64,000 nt of DNA, from assembly GCF_002994745.2 (NCBI RefSeq), contig NC_037094.1:3704001-3768000 (forward strand). The letters run 5' to 3'. Numbering within the stretch: the first letter of the stretch is position 1; each line of letters begins with the position of its first letter. Source of the stretch: Rosa chinensis (Eukaryota; Streptophyta; Magnoliopsida; Rosales; Rosaceae). The notes under the pieces are model-generated. The model was not told where the DNA came from. It ran no database searches and saw nothing but the letters and a program-made list of their open reading frames with translations. The position numbers and the translations under genes were made by a program. Of this stretch, positions 11,040 to 20,702 are shown in pieces.

Positions 11040-12543
11040 GTAAGGGCCCTGTTACTTGAAATTTAGCTAGGTTTACAGATTGGTTTTAATGTTGGTTATA
11101 AGTTTAGTAATGTTTGCTCATCGGGTGTTGGAGGTATTCGGAATCTGGTTTTCCCAGATTTCTAGTACTGGCTTCGATGCCTTAGCTTTATTCCCAGATT
11201 TCTATCGGAAGAAATGGTACAACTAAATATTGCACGAGCAGCTAATTCCATTGAATCTAAGGTGCTCGCCATCACTCCATTTGGATGGCCCCTTTCCTCA
11301 TTTTCCCTATACACTCCAACACACCCATCAAGAAATATGAAGCATTAAGCATCAGCTTGTTAACTTATTCAAAATATTTTGTGGAATAATTTCCATGTCG
11401 GTAGTGGCAGCTGAGCAGGAATCTCTCTGTCGCAGGCCAGCTTTAGCGACTCGGTTTGGTGTCCATCGCCGGAGACTAGAGTAAGAGATAGAGAGGGAGG
11501 GAGTGAGGAGTGAGAGTTTTGAGACACAGAGATAGAGAGAGAGACTGAAGAAAAATGGTTGGAGAAGAAGGGTAATATCGGAAACACATGTAAGATGTCA
11601 TCAGAAAATATTAAAAAATTAGAAAGGGGGTGCAGATTGTAATAAGGGGGGTGCAAATTTCACTCCCCTATGTTAAACAGAGACCACCATTGTACCGATA
11701 CTGTCCCAACTTAACCACCTGTTAGGTGTGGGTTTTAATCACAAAAGGCCTCAGTACAATTGGGTGAGATTCACCCACTTATAAGTTATAATTTATTTGT
11801 CACTTTTCCAATGTGAGATCTTTCCTCTCCAACACCCCCCCCCCCTCACGGTCTCACGTGCAACCTAACTCTAGGTCTGCATATGAAATTAATTAATCCA
11901 ATTTCCACATTGGAAATTGGGACACAAGTCTCATATCGGAGACTTGGTCAATACAATCCAAGGTCCACATTGGACACTTGGTAATTTAGATGGCAATACA
12001 AGGAACCCCAATTTGGGAACATGATACGTGCCTACGTGGAGATGCAATTAGAGAATGACCTGCTTTGATACCATGTTAAACAGCGACAAGCGTGGCCCGT
12101 GGCCCACTATTGTACCGATACTGTCCCAACTTAACCACCCGTTAGGGGTTGAGTTTTAATCACAAAAGGTCTCGGTACAATTGGATGAGATCCACCCACT
12201 TATAAGTTATAATTTATTCGCCACTTTTCCAATGTGGGATCTTTACTCTCCAACAAAATATTTATAAAAACATGTATAAGAATTTCAATTACTATCTCCT
12301 AGCTAGTGGGGGCACAACCTTCTTAATATACCTTCAAATTCACATTAGCAACTAAAACTCCTATATAGAGAAGAGCATGTATATTTTTTGAGTGGGTGCA
12401 TCTGCCCACTCTTGGCCAATGCTGGGTTAGCAAGTGGTGAGGAGGATCAGGTAAACTATCATTGTTCAAGATAAGGGAGAAGGACGGTGCTGGACCCAAT
12501 TAGAGGGCACCTCCCACTGTAAACCAACTTAGCAATATTATGA

Positions 12544-13178
12544 GGGGAAAATATCACCAATGGTCACTGAGTTGTGACTTATTCTACACTTAACTCACTG
12601 TATTTTCAACAATATCACTTAACTCACTCAATTTTACATCCGTCTTTCACTTAACTCACTGTCGTTAATTTTGTCGTTAAAAGCTATTAAAATTGTCTAA
12701 ACACTAAAAAAATGCATTTCTAACATTTTTTTTTTAAAAAGACAATTTTTTTTTCAAATTATATTTAAGTTAAAAAAAAATCATTTTTTATTAGAAACCT
12801 CAGAAATTTAAAAAATTGAAAAAAATCTAATAAATGTAAATTGAGGGTATATTTGTCTAAACACTAAAAAAATGCATTTCTAATTTTTTTTTCAAATTAT
12901 ATTTAAGTTAAAAAAAATCATTTTTTATTAGAAATTTCAGAAATTTAAAAAATTTGAAAAAAAGTCTAATAAATGTAGTTTTTTTTAAGTTAAAAATGAT
13001 TTTTAAGTGTTTTGACAAATATACCCTCAATTTTAACGGTCTCGAATGGTAGAATTAATGGCAAAGAGTTAAGTGAAAGACGAATATAAAACTGAGTGAG
13101 TTAAGTGATATTGTTGAAAATACAATGTGTTAAGTGTCGAATAAGTCATAACTCAGTGACCATTGGTGATATTTCCCC
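12544..13178. mobile_element. MULE-type MITE, 635 bp
   Basis: Perfect 9-bp duplication atattatga (12535-12543 and 13179-13187). The inverted repeats are about 125 bp, opening ggggaaaatatcaccaatgg on the left and ggggaaatatcaccaatggt on the reverse-complemented right. The interior is AT-rich with two related blocks around aacactaaaaaaatgcattt. No coding. Segmental copy 2 has the uninterrupted site near 29390. Confidence 0.9.
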
Positions 13179-13187
13179 ATATTATGA

Positions 13188-14089
13188 GCTGATTAATTTG
13201 TTTGCCTTTCTACTGCACCTTCCACTGTATATATGCTTGGACAAGTAGTTTTATTAATTGGTAACCGTGGTGAAGTTAAGTATTACAAACTGTACCCAAC
13301 AATGGGCAAACATGCAGAACCACAAAACCCTAAACAAAATAGAATACAAAGCCAACTATGTGCCACCCAGCGGGTAAACCCTTCGAGGGAGAAAACAGCA
13401 ATATCTGGGCATTGGATGCTGTGATAAAAAACAAAAAGCAATTGTAGGGTGATGATACAAGAATCTATATAAATGTGACAAATTTGTTGTTATTATCATA
13501 ATGCCAGTCCAATTTTGTGTAATCTTAGTTCTATTAATGGTAATTAATTACAGCACCTACATGTTACAAATTTTTGAACAAATTTGTTGTCGATGTTATA
13601 ATTTTGGTTTAACTACATGTAAATAGTGTAAATGAATGTAATAATTTTGTTCTCACTGTTGTAATTTTATTCATATAAATTATAATTTTTATTCAAATAG
13701 ATGTAAAATTAGTGTATGCTAATCATCACAGTATCATAGTTTGTTCCAAAGAAGCTAAGTAGGCTAACATGTTGTGAAGCACTATTCCATGGTTTTCAAT
13801 GCTCCTGCAATGCCCTAAGCCCCTAAACCCTCTATAAATACAACCCGGGGCATAACTAGCTAACTAACCCTGGCCTGTTACCACAAATATCCTAAAGTAG
13901 GCTAACATTCTTTGAATGGTATTAATTGCTTCTGCAATGCCTCAGTTAAAAAAAAGACTCCGTCAACCCTAAATCCAATATAAATCACATCACCCGGGGC
14001 ATAACTAGCTGACTAACCCTCTGGCCTCTTACCACTTATACACTATCCTTTCGATCACTTACTTTCTTCGCGCCCTTGTCTTTAGATCA
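13188..14089 (+). other. upstream region of chimeric ORF (B3-gene-type promoter)
   Basis: Non-coding DNA shared with copy 2 (29393-31496) and, more distantly, with the upstream region of the small B3 gene (about 16470-17122). The block from ggcctcttaccacttata through cttgtctttagatcaatgg is nearly the same before all four ATGs, so the chimeric ORF has inherited a B3 gene promoter and leader. No clear TATA box is visible at the chimeric ORF; the equivalent position reads cacttatacac. Confidence 0.5.
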
Positions 14090-14254
14090 ATGGAGTACCA
14101 GTACCAGAGCCGCTACCCTGAGAAACAGCTGATGACGCCATCTGATGTGAGTTGTAGGCTCCAGCTTGTGGATGATTTCTCTCTTCTGAACTCCCCAAAG
14201 CTTCTATATGTTAGCTTAGTACTGGCAGAATTTATGAGCAAATGGCAATTGTAA
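14090..14254 (+). CDS. chimeric small ORF: B3-gene start fused to heparanase 3' end
   Basis: 54 codons starting MEYQYQSRYPEKQLMTPSDV, which matches the first 20 residues of the neighbouring small B3 proteins (MENQYQSRCPVKKLKPTDV). From the GTGAG/GTAGGCTCCAGC junction it continues in DNA homologous to the last exon and 3' UTR of the heparanase-like gene, read out of the heparanase frame (RLQLVDDFSLLN... to KWQL-stop). The B3 domain itself is lost, so no DNA binding is expected. The same ORF with the same stop is at 31497-31661. The three base differences between the copies all change an amino acid, so there is no sign of constraint. It may be transcribed from the inherited promoter. Function unknown; it may not be a gene. 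Confidence 0.4.
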   Translation: MEYQYQSRYPEKQLMTPSDVSCRLQLVDDFSLLNSPKLLYVSLVLAEFMSKWQL

Positions 14255-14385
14255 ATTGTCTTGAATAAACCATGCCAGTGACGCACAAGAACAAAAAAGA
14301 ATGGATAAAAAATTTATATGCCATATTCATTCACATATTCCTTACATTTTTAAGCTTTGTAGTACCTTATATAGAGACATGCATC

Positions 14386-15370
14386 GGTTCATAGAACTTG
14401 GCAAGTGAGGTCGCTCCACAAAAATTGGAGCAACGTAGTTAGGGTTTGGAAAAAACAGAGGCAGCTCCTTTGCTTATCCGGCTGCACCCTCCCGTCGACA
14501 ACTGCTACCAGCCTGATTGACGAGCGAAGAGTGTGGCCGAATGGGCGTGTTTTCGCTTGGTGGCGGGAGGTGATCAAGATTGGGGGCTGCGACAGGAGGC
14601 GTTTTCTTTTTCTCAAATGTAGACAACGGCGGATTGGTGTTCTGTTGCAGAAAACTTGAGGAATCGAGGAGCGGTCATCTCGGTAAGATTGGAAGGCGTA
14701 TTGACATTGGGTCGGTGTTGGGACAGTGTTGGGTTGGAGAGTTTTGTCATCTGGGTTTATAGTGGAAGGAGATTTCAGAGATGGAGTTTCTCTCCATGTT
14801 GGTTTTGTCCTTGGCTTAGATGTCAGATAATTGGGGTCGAGTTTACCAACCTCAATCCCAACTTTGCTGTGGCTGGTTCTGTGAAGCTTGAGTCGATTTT
14901 GTGGAGAAAGAAAGTTAATTGTGGTAGTTTATTTCTGTGTTTTTTTAGGCTTTTATGCTTTAGTTCGTGGTTAGGATTAATAAGTCCCTCCTTCCTTGAG
15001 CGAGGGTTTGGGTGTTTTAGTGGAGTGTCGATGCCATTGTTATGGTGTCATGGTCGTTCTGTTGTGTCATGGTCTGGTATTTTATCGGTGCTTTCTGGTT
15101 ATCAATATGATGGTGAATCATCCTTACATGTGGTCTGGCTGTTTTGGGACGTGGTGTCCGAACGGGTGAAAACAGTTCATCTTAATGTTGGTGGCTGATT
15201 GTATCGATACAGGTTTGGTTGTTACTCATTGTAGCTCGCGAGTATGGGCGTAAAATTTGGTTAGGGGTTGAGTCTTTTTGGCTCATAGAAGTCACTCATA
15301 TTGACAGTCTCGTAACTATGGATTCAATGCTTTGTAATCTATTTGGTTATTAATAGAATTTTCATCTTCT

Positions 15371-15401
<31 letters not shown>

Positions 15402-15404
15402 TAA
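14386..15404 (+). mobile_element. poly-A retroinsertion shared by both duplication copies
   Basis: Flanked by atagagacatgcatc (14371-14385 and 15405-15419) and ending in an A-tract followed by (AT)n. A second copy sits at 31793-32859. Unit A (near 4585-4600) has no insert. Insertion therefore happened after unit A separated from the ancestor of B and C but before the large duplication. Open frames such as 14656-15198 look genic in composition but match no family I know. Typical retroelement 3' end (ggttattaatagaattttcatcttct then A-run). Confidence 0.7.
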
Positions 15405-15419
15405 ATAGAGACATGCATC

Positions 15420-17059
15420 TGATACAATTTTAAGCTTGCAACATAAACGACAATTCTATAATTTTCAGGAGTATTGATATTTCAGAGGCAAAAGTTGTTA
15501 AATTAATTATTGTACGTTTGCAGTATGCCCCAATGTATAAATAAAGGGAAATAAAATAGCTCCCGTGAAATTCGAGAGATTCTCGACAGCAAAGAGCCTT
15601 GTAGGCCACAAAACGACAGGAAGTCATGTGCAAGCCAAAGCTCCCAAGCATCATATCATGGATAGACCTCAAAAGTCAAAAGCATCAAATGAGAGAAAGA
15701 ACAATTTGCAATTTTTCCAGAGTTCTAGCTCTTGAAGATTCACTTTTCTTGTTTCTGTGATCCATTAGACTTACAGCGCGCGTACGTACTAGTATGAAAA
15801 TGATGAATGGATAATATATGAACCGTAATTTTCAATTTCATTGTTAATTTGGTTGCTGTACGTTTTGGTGTGTACGTACTGGGGTTCTAAAAGAAACAAA
15901 TTTTGCATGTATGTATTCTGTGTGATTTTCTTCTCTTCTCTTTCGTGTGATTTCCAGTGTCAAAACTAACAACCAGTCAATGACACACGACAACATTCAA
16001 CAAGCAGAATGGAAACATTTTTCGCAACGACTTCAATCCCATATATCCAAAAATAACATGTAAATCCATCCCGATCCGCGTGCAAACGGGCCCCAACAAA
16101 AGCAGAGGGGGGAAAGTTTTCCTTCAAGTTTGAAGCGGCCAGTTGTAAGGCTGAGAAGTGCATTCCCGGCCCCTCTTATAAATAAATTATAAATTATAAC
16201 ATAGGTACTTCGACTTGTCTCGTCCAACCTCAGAAATTCCCGCATAAGGTATTCTTGGGTAAGGGCCGGCAATTTTTCTGTCTAATTATTCCTGTAACAC
16301 CGTTAGGGTTCCATTGTTGGCGAGCTGTGTGCGTTGCTTTTTCGTTTTGTGAACCTGACTGTTCAGCTTAAGGGAGAAGGATGCTGGACGACCCAGATAG
16401 AGGCCGGGCACCTCCCAATGTAGACCAACACCATACCATTAGACCAACGAAGCAACAACACGAGCTGCTTAATTTGTTTGCCTTTCTACTGCACCTCCCA
16501 CGTACTGCATATATCCTTGGACCAAGTAGTTTTATGATTTGGTAACCGCGGTGAAGTAAGCATTACAAACACTACCCAACAATGTGCAAACAGAACCACA
16601 AAACCCTAAACAAAATAGAATACAAACCCACCCAACTATGATTCACCCAGCGGGCAAACCCTCCAAGGGAGATCGAAAACAGCAATATCTGGGCATTGGA
16701 TGTTGTGATCGAAAACAAAAAGAAATTGTAGGGTCATTATACAAGAATATATATAAAGTTGTATAAAGTATATATTCCATGCCATTCCATTTTTATCAAG
16801 GAAACAGAGATAGTAGAGTAACTGATCAATCAGCAATCCCTATCTAACTCAAGTGAGATACTCAAAGCCTGCTCTTAATTTGGCATTAATTGGGAGAAAA
16901 ATGCAATAAGGACAAGATTCCACGGTTTTGAATGCGACTGCGTGCACTGCCTCCGCCAAAAACTTATATATAAATCATTCGCCAAAAAAAAAAAAAATTT
17001 ATATATTAATCACACCAACCGAGGCCTAACTACCACCTCAGACCTCTGGCCTCTTACCA
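15420..17059 (+). other. non-coding spacer, duplicated unit
   Basis: Matches 32874-35070 of copy 2 apart from the hAT MITE there, and its first half matches unit A. It includes the heparanase downstream flank (to about 16360) and then DNA resembling 12400-13460, which shows an older, smaller tandem duplication inside the block. Short frames in it show no family features. Confidence 0.6.
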
Positions 17060-17060
17060 C

Positions 17061-17070
17061 TTATATATAC
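17061..17070 (+). promoter_or_regulatory. probable TATA box of small B3 gene
   Basis: ttatatatac lies 53-62 bases before the ATG at 17123, within the block conserved with the copy 2 gene (ttatatatac near 35067). Position and sequence fit a plant TATA box; no expression evidence. Confidence 0.4.
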
Positions 17071-17122
17071 GGTATACCCAATCTTTTCGATCACTCTCTT
17101 CCCTGCCCTTGTCTTTAGATCA

Positions 17123-17464
17123 ATGGAGAACCAGTACCAGAGCCGCTGCCCTGTGAAAAAGCTCAAGCCCACTGATGTGAGTGATAGGCTTGCATTGCCG
17201 AAACATATGGCTGCAGTACTGCCTCCTGCACAACCAGGAAGCGAGATTCCTATCCGAGTGTTGGACCAATGGCACCGCGTTTATCATTTCCGTTTGTCTG
17301 TAAGAAGAGGCCGGCGTCTCAAACCAGTTTTCCAGTACAAAGAATGGCAAGACTTCGTCAGAGACCACGGAGCCGAAAAGGGCAACCTGATTTACTTGTG
17401 GCGGGAGGTAAATGCAGTTGCAGGTACAGAATATCGAATTGTCTTGTACAAAGAATATCTTTGA
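17123..17464 (+). CDS. small single-B3-domain protein, copy 1
   Basis: An uninterrupted 113-aa protein that is essentially one B3 DNA-binding domain after a short basic leader. It starts MENQYQSRCPVKKLKPTDVS. Typical B3 features: DVSDRLALPKHM (strand/helix start), LDQWHRVYHFRLS, KEWQDFVRDHGAEKGNLIYL (the W-x-x-F-V...G-x-x-I pattern) and EYRIVLYKEYL at the end. No activation domain or second B3, so it may act as a DNA-binding competitor or need a partner (inference). The start is the first ATG after a conserved TATA-containing leader; no intron is needed. The copy 2 paralogue at 35129 differs at four residues, with four amino-acid-changing and two silent base changes. Part of the tandem block with REM genes. 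Confidence 0.85.
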   Translation: MENQYQSRCPVKKLKPTDVSDRLALPKHMAAVLPPAQPGSEIPIRVLDQWHRVYHFRLSVRRGRRLKPVFQYKEWQDFVRDHGAEKGNLIYLWREVNAVAGTEYRIVLYKEYL

Positions 17465-18246
17465 TCTTCATCAAGCTAGATTATCATCGATCCCATCTGC
17501 AGAAAAAACTCTAGCTGGCTAAATCTACCTATTGATAACCACCTACAACTATCCCAGTTTGCAAGTGCACGAGTGCTGTACGTGAAATAAGTGCACTTGA
17601 TTTCCATATGTATATATATATACTCTACTATACTTCCATCTACTAGCTAGGGAAGCTACCTTTTATTGTGTTATTGTTACTTCGTCTGCGCAATTCTGTT
17701 CATATCTATTAGTTATCCATATATGCAGCTGTAAAATTTGTACTTTGTTTCTTGCCTAAGGGTAAAATTTGTATTGTAGTTTACTGCGTACTAGTATGAA
17801 AGTGATGAATTGAAAATAAACCGCAACTTCATTGCTTAGCTTGCTAAGTTGGAGTACTGGTGTTCTAAATTAAAAGAGATCAATTTTGTATATATTCTGA
17901 ACAAGCCAGTAATTTAGCCATATTGATACAAAAGCATCAGGGACTGCAGAGAGAAAAACACCCTTCAATTTGCTTGTGATTATCATCAGGTTTGTTGTAT
18001 TTATGCACGATGAACAAGTATGATTGTATCTCTCTTTTCTGTCATTTCCGGCTAAAGCTAACAATCAACACCAACCTTAAAGGTCTTACTATGAAGCAGT
18101 AAACTGTGAATTTGCGAATACTTATAAGGCATGTCTCCATCAGTTACTGTTTCTATCTATATTAGCTGGCAATCAGCTAGTGTTTAACTCCCATGATTAA
18201 TTCAACACACATCTCCAAAAGAAATGTATCTCAAAAGGTCTAAACA
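17465..18246 (+). other. 3' flank of small B3 gene
   Basis: Non-coding, shared with 35471-36324. Contains a short (TA)n run at about 17611 (longer in copy 2) and the block tactagtatgaaagtgatgaat, which is also found downstream of the heparanase-like gene. It separates the + B3 gene from the convergent - strand REM gene. Confidence 0.6.
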
Positions 18247-19831
18247 CTAACTTACAGAAACACAACAAACTCTAAAAATACACATACCTCGTCTACGAAT
18301 AGGGTAATCCATTTCCATGCATTTCCAATGAAAAATGCGTACTTGGAAATGGGACTGTTTTCCTTCATAGCTGAACACTGGAAAGCAGCCTTGGTCTAGT
18401 GAGTAAAAGTTAGCAAACTCTTGCCATCCCTTTAGTAACCACATTCGTCCACCAAGAGCTGATGTTCTGAGTTCGACTTCCCATGGCTTTCCACAGTTAG
18501 GCACTTCAAGGAATATATGATCAGCCATACAATTTCCATACTTCCTCACAGCTGTCTCTGGAAGTTCCTGCACATTTTTGATATGTTACTCAGCTTGAGA
18601 TGAAAAGGTAAAGTAATGTTTGTATCATAAACAAACATACATGTAGACATCATTGTGCAGCAACCAAGACCAAGGGCATGTAAAATCAATTAAGATAAAA
18701 CTAAATTAAACAACGTAGATCTAATGACCAGTATGTTACATAGCATTGCCAAATCAAACCCATCAAATTACTACACTTAAGACTTGGCCACATAATATAT
18801 AGTGGTAAATTCAAATAAGATTGCCAAACCAAGCCACAAAATGATGAGAACACAACTAACAGAACAAGACAAAAGGCAGACAAACCCAATAAAGTTGAGA
18901 ACTTGTTCGATTGAATTTCAAAACAAGCCTCAAAAACTCATTACATACTGCTAAAAGCCTTGGTACATCAACACCAGCATTGCAAATGTACATCTACCAT
19001 AAACTGAACTATAGTGAACTTAAATAAACAGACTGCCAACCAAGCTACAAACTGAAGAGAACATACAAAAAGCAGATCAGGTAAATGCAACAAGTTACCA
19101 CTACCCATTCCCTACTAATGTTTGGATTGTCCCATCTAAAATTGCCAAAGGACTAAAACCAAAACCACAAATTGGTCATAAATCGCAGAACTTTATCACT
19201 TCCGAGTTCAGACCAGATTAAAAGGCAGAAGCAGAGTTGGTATGAGTAAGGGAGATGTACAAGGGTCAAATAAATAAGGAATAGAAGGCCAAGAGTCCAA
19301 GACGGTTCTCTTTTACAAGAACGTGAAGAAAAAAAAAATGCAATTTCTTTATTTTATAACTATTATTAATTATTTTTTCTTTTCTTTTTTGGGTAAAGGT
19401 CTCACCTTTCAACACTAAACATGAGAAATTAAGCAAATGTATATTCCTTCCAAAAAAGAAAAGTAAAAGGCTTCAACTTTTAAGCTGCAATAAGTTCTGC
19501 TTTTTTTGCTACCGAATATGATTAAATAATACAAAAAAAGCTGAAACTCTTTACAAATGGAACAAATACATGTTTCTAGAGGTTTTCAACTTGATTTCTA
19601 GCTAAATAAGATGGGAAATGAAGTAAATGCATGTTTCAACTTATAAAGTTACAACCTTTAAGAACATAGTAAGGAAAAACTAAGCAAAGATTAAAGCTTT
19701 ACAACCTTCCCATCTCTGAGGTCATCATTAGTGACAATCTTTACGCAGAAGCTTGGAAATTCGTCTGGAAATTTTCCCTTTCTACATCTCTGGCTAGAAC
19801 AAGAAGCTAACAGACGTGAAGATGTAGCCAT
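18247..19831 (-). CDS. REM/VRN1-like B3 protein, REM gene 1 of copy 1
   Basis: Two exons on -: 19831-19706 (42 codons, MATSSRLLASCSSQRCRKGK to SFCVKIVTNDDLRDGK) and 18567 downward from ELPETAVRKYGNCMADHIFL. The splice sites (gttgta donor, tgtgcag acceptor) split the B3 domain after DLRDGK, the same place as in the other REM genes here. Motifs: GRMWLLKGWQEFANFYSLDQG and YEG-x-SHF-x-VRIFHW, as in the VRN1/REM first B3 domain. A consensus donor (gtatgt) is present after 18288, but no later exons can be found before the neighbouring gene. The simplest product reads through to the stop at 18247 (about 149 aa, one B3 domain). It may therefore be a 3'-truncated relative of the two-B3 gene at 20703-22440. 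No stop or frameshift in either exon. Confidence 0.7.
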
Positions 19832-20207
19832 TTGAAGCTCAAAGATTCAAACTTTGAAGGCCTTTTGTTTTTGGAGGAAGCCTTATTTCAGGTCTGTCAC
19901 ACTACTACTCGGCCTACTCTGCCAGAGTTGATGAAACCTTGCAAATGAAGCATTTACTTCCTTGGAAAATGAGTCCAAAGCTGTTCTGAACGTGAATCTT
20001 CACCGTTCGTTTAAATTTTACATCAACGGTTTAGAATTGGAATCAATATGGACAAAAGAAGTGGGAATGACCACTTTACCCTATTCATGTTCCAACAATA
20101 GCCCCCGTGAAGAATTGTGCTTGTAATATCTACAACTAATCATCACTTATCAGTTCATACCTTATGAGATCTTGGATGAACTCAAGCCCCTTATAAGCTT
20201 AACATTG
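19832..20207. other. REM gene 1 upstream region
   Basis: Intergenic, shared with 38098-40326 of copy 2 apart from the solo LTR there. It would hold the REM gene 1 promoter on - and the downstream region of REM gene 2. No coding seen. Confidence 0.5.
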
Positions 20208-20330
20208 GACGAAGTAGTGTTTGCTCAGTGGTTAGAGCGCCCACTACTTAGGATCCAGGTCCTAGGTTCGAGTCACCATGAGGGTAGGAGTGAAATCCTT
20301 TGATCATCTTTTAAAAAAGAAAAAAAAAAA
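20208..20330 (+). mobile_element. tRNA-derived SINE
   Basis: A 123-bp insert with an A-rich tail, flanked by aagcttaacattg (20195-20207 and 20331-20343). Copy 2 has the empty site near 40325. It opens like a tRNA: tgctcagtggttagagcgcc fits a pol III A box and ggttcgagtc fits a B box, about 35 bp apart. No tRNA secondary structure is kept beyond this. Pol III transcription would run on +. Confidence 0.9.
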
Positions 20331-20343
20331 AAGCTTAACATTG

Positions 20344-20702
20344 AGAACAAAAGGTTTAGTCATCCACAGTGAGAATTCCATGAGTTTAGGGACTATACTT
20401 TGCATTAGTAGTGTAGTTACCTTTGAGTTTGACATATGAGCTTTAATATTTCTAATCCCGTGAGACAGAGGAATTGATATCTGCATATAAATTGCACCCA
20501 AATCCAACCAAAAGCGCTCACTTTTTCATTAACAGTATTATCATCACAGTAGCTCTCAGCTTATCTACTAAGTCTTTCCTCAAAATCCTACTTACTTCCT
20601 CATATCTAACCTCTAAAAACAATTTAGGCTGTTGTGTTTTTGCTGATTGTAGTCCTCAATGTTATGCTGTGGAACCACAAACAGTTCAAATGCATAATTA
20701 AA
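20344..20702. other. intergenic, 3' of REM gene 2
   Basis: Shared with 40342-40902. Copy 1 lacks about 200 bp present in copy 2 (around 40445-40655, junction near 20458). No coding signal. Confidence 0.5.

Larger units (their letters stand above)
10048..11668. mobile_element. Pack-MULE-like element with two captured gene fragments
   Basis: The ends are inverted repeats of roughly 250 bp: left ggggagtgaaatttgcaccc, with the mirror image closing at 11668, including CT-rich and gtctccggcgatgg blocks at both ends. The flanking tatgttaa (10040-10047 and 11669-11676) is an 8-bp duplication. The interior is not transposase: 10715-10917 matches a CobW/ZNG1-type GTPase P-loop exon pair, and 10959-11039 matches an IBR5-like dual-specificity phosphatase exon. 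Long TIRs plus host-gene pieces that still contain introns are the Pack-MULE pattern. The 8-bp TSD is one short of the usual 9, so a hAT-like capture element is the alternative. Confidence 0.8.
10042..12255 (-). mobile_element. TRIM retrotransposon, interrupted by Pack-MULE
   Basis: Two LTR-like direct repeats, 11671-11834 and 12074-12255, start tgttaaacag and end ctccaaca on +. A tRNA-Met-type primer-binding sequence (tggtatcaaagc on -) abuts the right repeat. A purine tract (complement of the c-run at about 11834-11845) abuts the left repeat. The element therefore runs on the minus strand. The internal part is only about 240 bp with no coding, which defines a TRIM. Flanks caata and aaata fit a 5-bp TSD with one change. 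Segmental copy 2 shows the empty site near 29110. The Pack-MULE at 10048-11668 landed 6 bp inside the element, leaving its first bases at 10042-10047. Confidence 0.8.

Noticed and set aside
14656..15198. 180-codon frame
   Set aside because: Inside a poly-A retroinsertion; the copy at 31793-32859 has this frame broken, so it is not conserved.
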